The position numbers and the translations under genes were made by a program. Below are positions 15,087 to 16,715 of a stretch of 16,715 nt of DNA, piece after piece. Origin of the DNA: Candidatus Aegiribacteria sp. Its GTDB lineage: Bacteria > Fermentibacterota > Fermentibacteria > Fermentibacterales > JCC-6. The stretch spans positions 1-16,715 of the forward strand of contig DAOWNO010000011.1 in NCBI GenBank assembly GCA_030642525.1, in the 5' to 3' direction. How positions within the stretch are numbered: position 1 is the stretch's first letter; each line of letters opens with the position of its first letter. The notes below the pieces were generated by a model. It did no database searches and was not told the DNA's origin. It saw only the letters and a program-made list of their open reading frames with translations.

Positions 15087-16715
15087 TCAGTCCAGCGTGT
15101 GCCGCATCTTGACTAAATCTGAATCAAGTTTGGATGCAATCTTGAGTTCGCGCTTTGCCTGAGAATTTCGCCCCGTTGCTTCATAGACATCTGCGATAGC
15201 CAGATGAAAACCAACTGCTGCTTTCATATTTCCAGCGGTTGTAGTAAGTCCCTTCCTGAAATTGTCTTCAGCCTCATCGTATCTCTCAAGTAGAAGGCAG
15301 CATCTGCCAAGCATTTCTCTGGCTTTCATGCGAAATTCAGGGCTGTTAAGAACCTGTTCGAACTCGGAATGCGCTTCGCGATAAAGTCCCATTTCCATGT
15401 ATGCAATTCCAAGATCGTAATGCGTGGAGTAATCATCCTTTGAAACAGCAGAATCAATTCCATCCTGGAATTCTCGGATTATGCCTGCCAGCGCGGTTGC
15501 TGTAGTTCTGTCAAATCTTCGGTCTATGTCTGCCAGTATCATTGCGATATCAGCGTAGTCCTCACTGTCGACAAGTCCCGGCCGGATCCCGTCCATCAGT
15601 GTTCTGGCCATTTCGAAATTCGAGTCGACAGCAACAGATTCTTCAAGTGCAGCAAGGGCTTCGTGAGGGCTGTCGTTCAGAAGGTAGGCTACAGCCAGTC
15701 TGTAGAATGCTCTGGCCTGTCCTTCAACATCCATGGAATTCCTGATTCTAACAACCTCTTTTGCCGCGCTAAGGGATTCAGGACAGATATCAAGCACTCC
15801 CTCAAGCAACTCGAAGACCATATACTCCCGCTCATTAGCGCGGTAGATTGTACAGGCTCTCAGGTATGCGTCAATTGATCCGTAGAAATCACCTACTTCA
15901 AGCAGGAGGTTTCCGAGTTCCACAAATCCGAGTCCGTCCCCGCGGGATCGATCAAGATTATCCCTCATATCTTCAACCTGGAGAGACAGAGCTTCCTGAA
16001 GCTGTCTTTTCGAGACAAGGCTCAGACTTACAAGTATATCTCCGAGTTTGCGATCATCATCAGATTCCTTCTGAATATCAAGTGCGAGGAGAACATCATC
16101 GGCTTCCAGTAATCCTTCAGCTATGAAATACTCACCTATACGTTTTCTTTGCGATAAAACATCCTCTTCATCCTCACGTGTTTGCATAAAAATGCCGGAT
16201 TCTTCGTATTCGGTTTCTTTAGTTTTGGATGAAAAAGTAGTTTCCTCAAATTCGACCTCTTTAAGCGAGGATGATATAGTGGGCTCTTCATGTTTGATCT
16301 CTTCAGGGGGAACGGGAGCATCAGGCGTCAGCAGTTTCTTTTTCAATTGTTCCAGTTTCAGTTCGAGCTGATTGAGTCGTTTTATGCCTCTGTCACGCGC
16401 AAGTTCTACAGATATCTCCAGGATTTCGAGATCCTCAAGTGACGAAGCAATTTTAGCAAGTCGGATTACCCACTTATCATCATCCGGTTGAAGTCTTGTC
16501 ATGGCCATGCAGGAGCGCATAACTGCCGGATCTTTTATGGTTGGCTTAGATTTAAGATACAGGATGAATTCCTTTTCTGCTTCTTGAGACTTATCCTGTT
16601 TATCGAGGGTAAGAGCTTGCAGAAAATGTGCCTTTGCGTAATTTTCATCGATTCGCAGATCTTTTCTTGCAACTGACAACGAAGCTGAATAAAGGCCGTT
16701 TTTGGAATATAGTTC
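15087..16715 (-). CDS. TPR protein with MshEN-like tandem motifs (5' end missing)
   Basis: The frame is open to the window edge, so the start is outside; the TTG at 16679 is internal, since sense codons continue upstream in TPR register (ELYSKNGLYSAS). Numbering visible residues from the edge: TPR-like helices at 1-60, a Lys/Glu-rich coiled coil (about 110-130), and an acidic linker with three 14-residue repeats (140-181). Next comes a module of two 24-residue motifs (192-215 and 223-246) of the MshEN type found at the N-terminus of PilB/GspE/MshE ATPases, then TPRs (about 259-375 and 430-532), including THYDLGIAYMEMGLYREAHSEF. No membrane segment is seen. It is probably a cytoplasmic scaffold whose ligand-binding module could respond to cyclic di-GMP. 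It lies upstream of the pseudokinase/Bat operon by 179 bases (67 to the possible small gene). No terminator is evident after it. Confidence 0.9.
   Translation of the reverse strand, partial: ELYSKNGLYSASLSVARKDLRIDENYAKAHFLQALTLDKQDKSQEAEKEFILYLKSKPTIKDPAVMRSCMAMTRLQPDDDKWVIRLAKIASSLEDLEILEISVELARDRGIKRLNQLELKLEQLKKKLLTPDAPVPPEEIKHEEPTISSSLKEVEFEETTFSSKTKETEYEESGIFMQTREDEEDVLSQRKRIGEYFIAEGLLEADDVLLALDIQKESDDDRKLGDILVSLSLVSKRQLQEALSLQVEDMRDNLDRSRGDGLGFVELGNLLLEVGDFYGSIDAYLRACTIYRANEREYMVFELLEGVLDICPESLSAAKEVVRIRNSMDVEGQARAFYRLAVAYLLNDSPHEALAALEESVAVDSNFEMARTLMDGIRPGLVDSEDYADIAMILADIDRRFDRTTATALAGIIREFQDGIDSAVSKDDYSTHYDLGIAYMEMGLYREAHSEFEQVLNSPEFRMKAREMLGRCCLLLERYDEAEDNFRKGLTTTAGNMKAAVGFHLAIADVYEATGRNSQAKRELKIASKLDSDLVKMRHTLD
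15978..16142 (-). other. MshEN-like tandem motif pair within the TPR gene
   Basis: Motif I (visible residues 192-215) begins RIGEYFIAEGLLEADD and ends with Gln at position 24. Motif II (223-246) begins KLGDILVSLSLVSKRQ and also ends with Gln at position 24. Both fit the published pattern RLGxx-hydrophobic-xxG-hydrophobic-xxxxLxxxLxxQ of cyclic-di-GMP-binding MshEN domains. Differences are a 7-residue spacer instead of 5, Lys for the first Arg in motif II, and Ser for its Gly. Binding is inferred, not shown. Confidence 0.6.
16173..16298 (-). repeat. Three 42-base repeats encoding a 14-residue acidic unit
   Basis: Three consecutive 14-residue units read IKHEEPTISSSLKE, VEFEETTFSSKTKE and TEYEESGIFMQTRE. 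They share an aromatic or His residue followed by EE at positions 3-5, a hydrophobic residue at 8 and [KR]E at 13-14. The DNA copies are diverged but keep the 42-base period. They lie in the linker just before the MshEN-like module. Confidence 0.65.

Noticed and set aside
16677..16679. TTG as the start of the TPR gene
   Set aside because: Sense codons continue in frame to the window edge and extend the TPR pattern, and no ribosome site precedes the TTG.

Overview
The window is a dense, almost entirely minus-strand block of about a dozen genes. It probably comes from a Gram-negative bacterium of an uncultured or FCB-like lineage. That placement is inferred from the gene families (a complete MoxR–DUF58–BatA/B/C/D locus, multi-PAS phosphorelay kinases, PilB/GspE-type ATPases, TPR scaffolds) and from the moderate base composition; no marker gene confirms it. 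There are no tRNAs, rRNAs, CRISPR arrays, insertion sequences or phage genes.

Transcription runs from high to low coordinates. At the right edge (15087-16715) is a 5'-truncated TPR protein. It carries two 24-residue motifs resembling the MshEN cyclic-di-GMP-binding module, preceded by a 14-residue tandem repeat. After a short gap comes a probable 35-residue ORF (14912-15019), then one tightly packed operon: a membrane-anchored degenerate histidine kinase (14098-14907), an alpha-D-phosphohexomutase (12731-14101), a MoxR AAA+ ATPase (11758-12750), a DUF58 protein (10857-11741), a signal-peptide/one-TM protein (9997-10857), two VWA membrane proteins BatA (9062-10000) and BatB (8076-9062), a TPR protein BatC with a Gln/Asp/Asn-rich heptad tail (7411-8079), and BatD (5858-7417). 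Most junctions overlap by 1-20 bases, so translation is probably coupled. The MoxR ATPase plus MIDAS-bearing VWA proteins probably form an envelope-associated chaperone or stress machine.

An 89-base gap holding two TATAAT boxes and a perfect 8-bp inverted repeat separates a second unit: a sodium:solute symporter (4326-5768), a soluble hybrid histidine kinase with three PAS domains, two receivers and an HPt domain (1167-4304), and a 3'-truncated gene (1-1136). That last gene fuses a receiver-like domain, lacking its phospho-acceptor Asp, to the N-terminal part of a type II secretion/type IV pilus assembly ATPase. It lies on the minus strand and runs off the left edge. All three genes share one reading frame. 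The symporter and kinase are separated by tandem stops, which recalls a split CbrA-type transporter-kinase.

The most interesting points are the pseudo-receiver/PilB-type fusion, the in-phase symporter–kinase pair, the candidate cyclic-di-GMP module in the TPR protein, and the pseudokinase and sugar-phosphate mutase leading the Bat operon. Start codons were corrected for three genes: the hybrid kinase (4304), BatA (10000) and the DUF58-adjacent membrane protein (10857).
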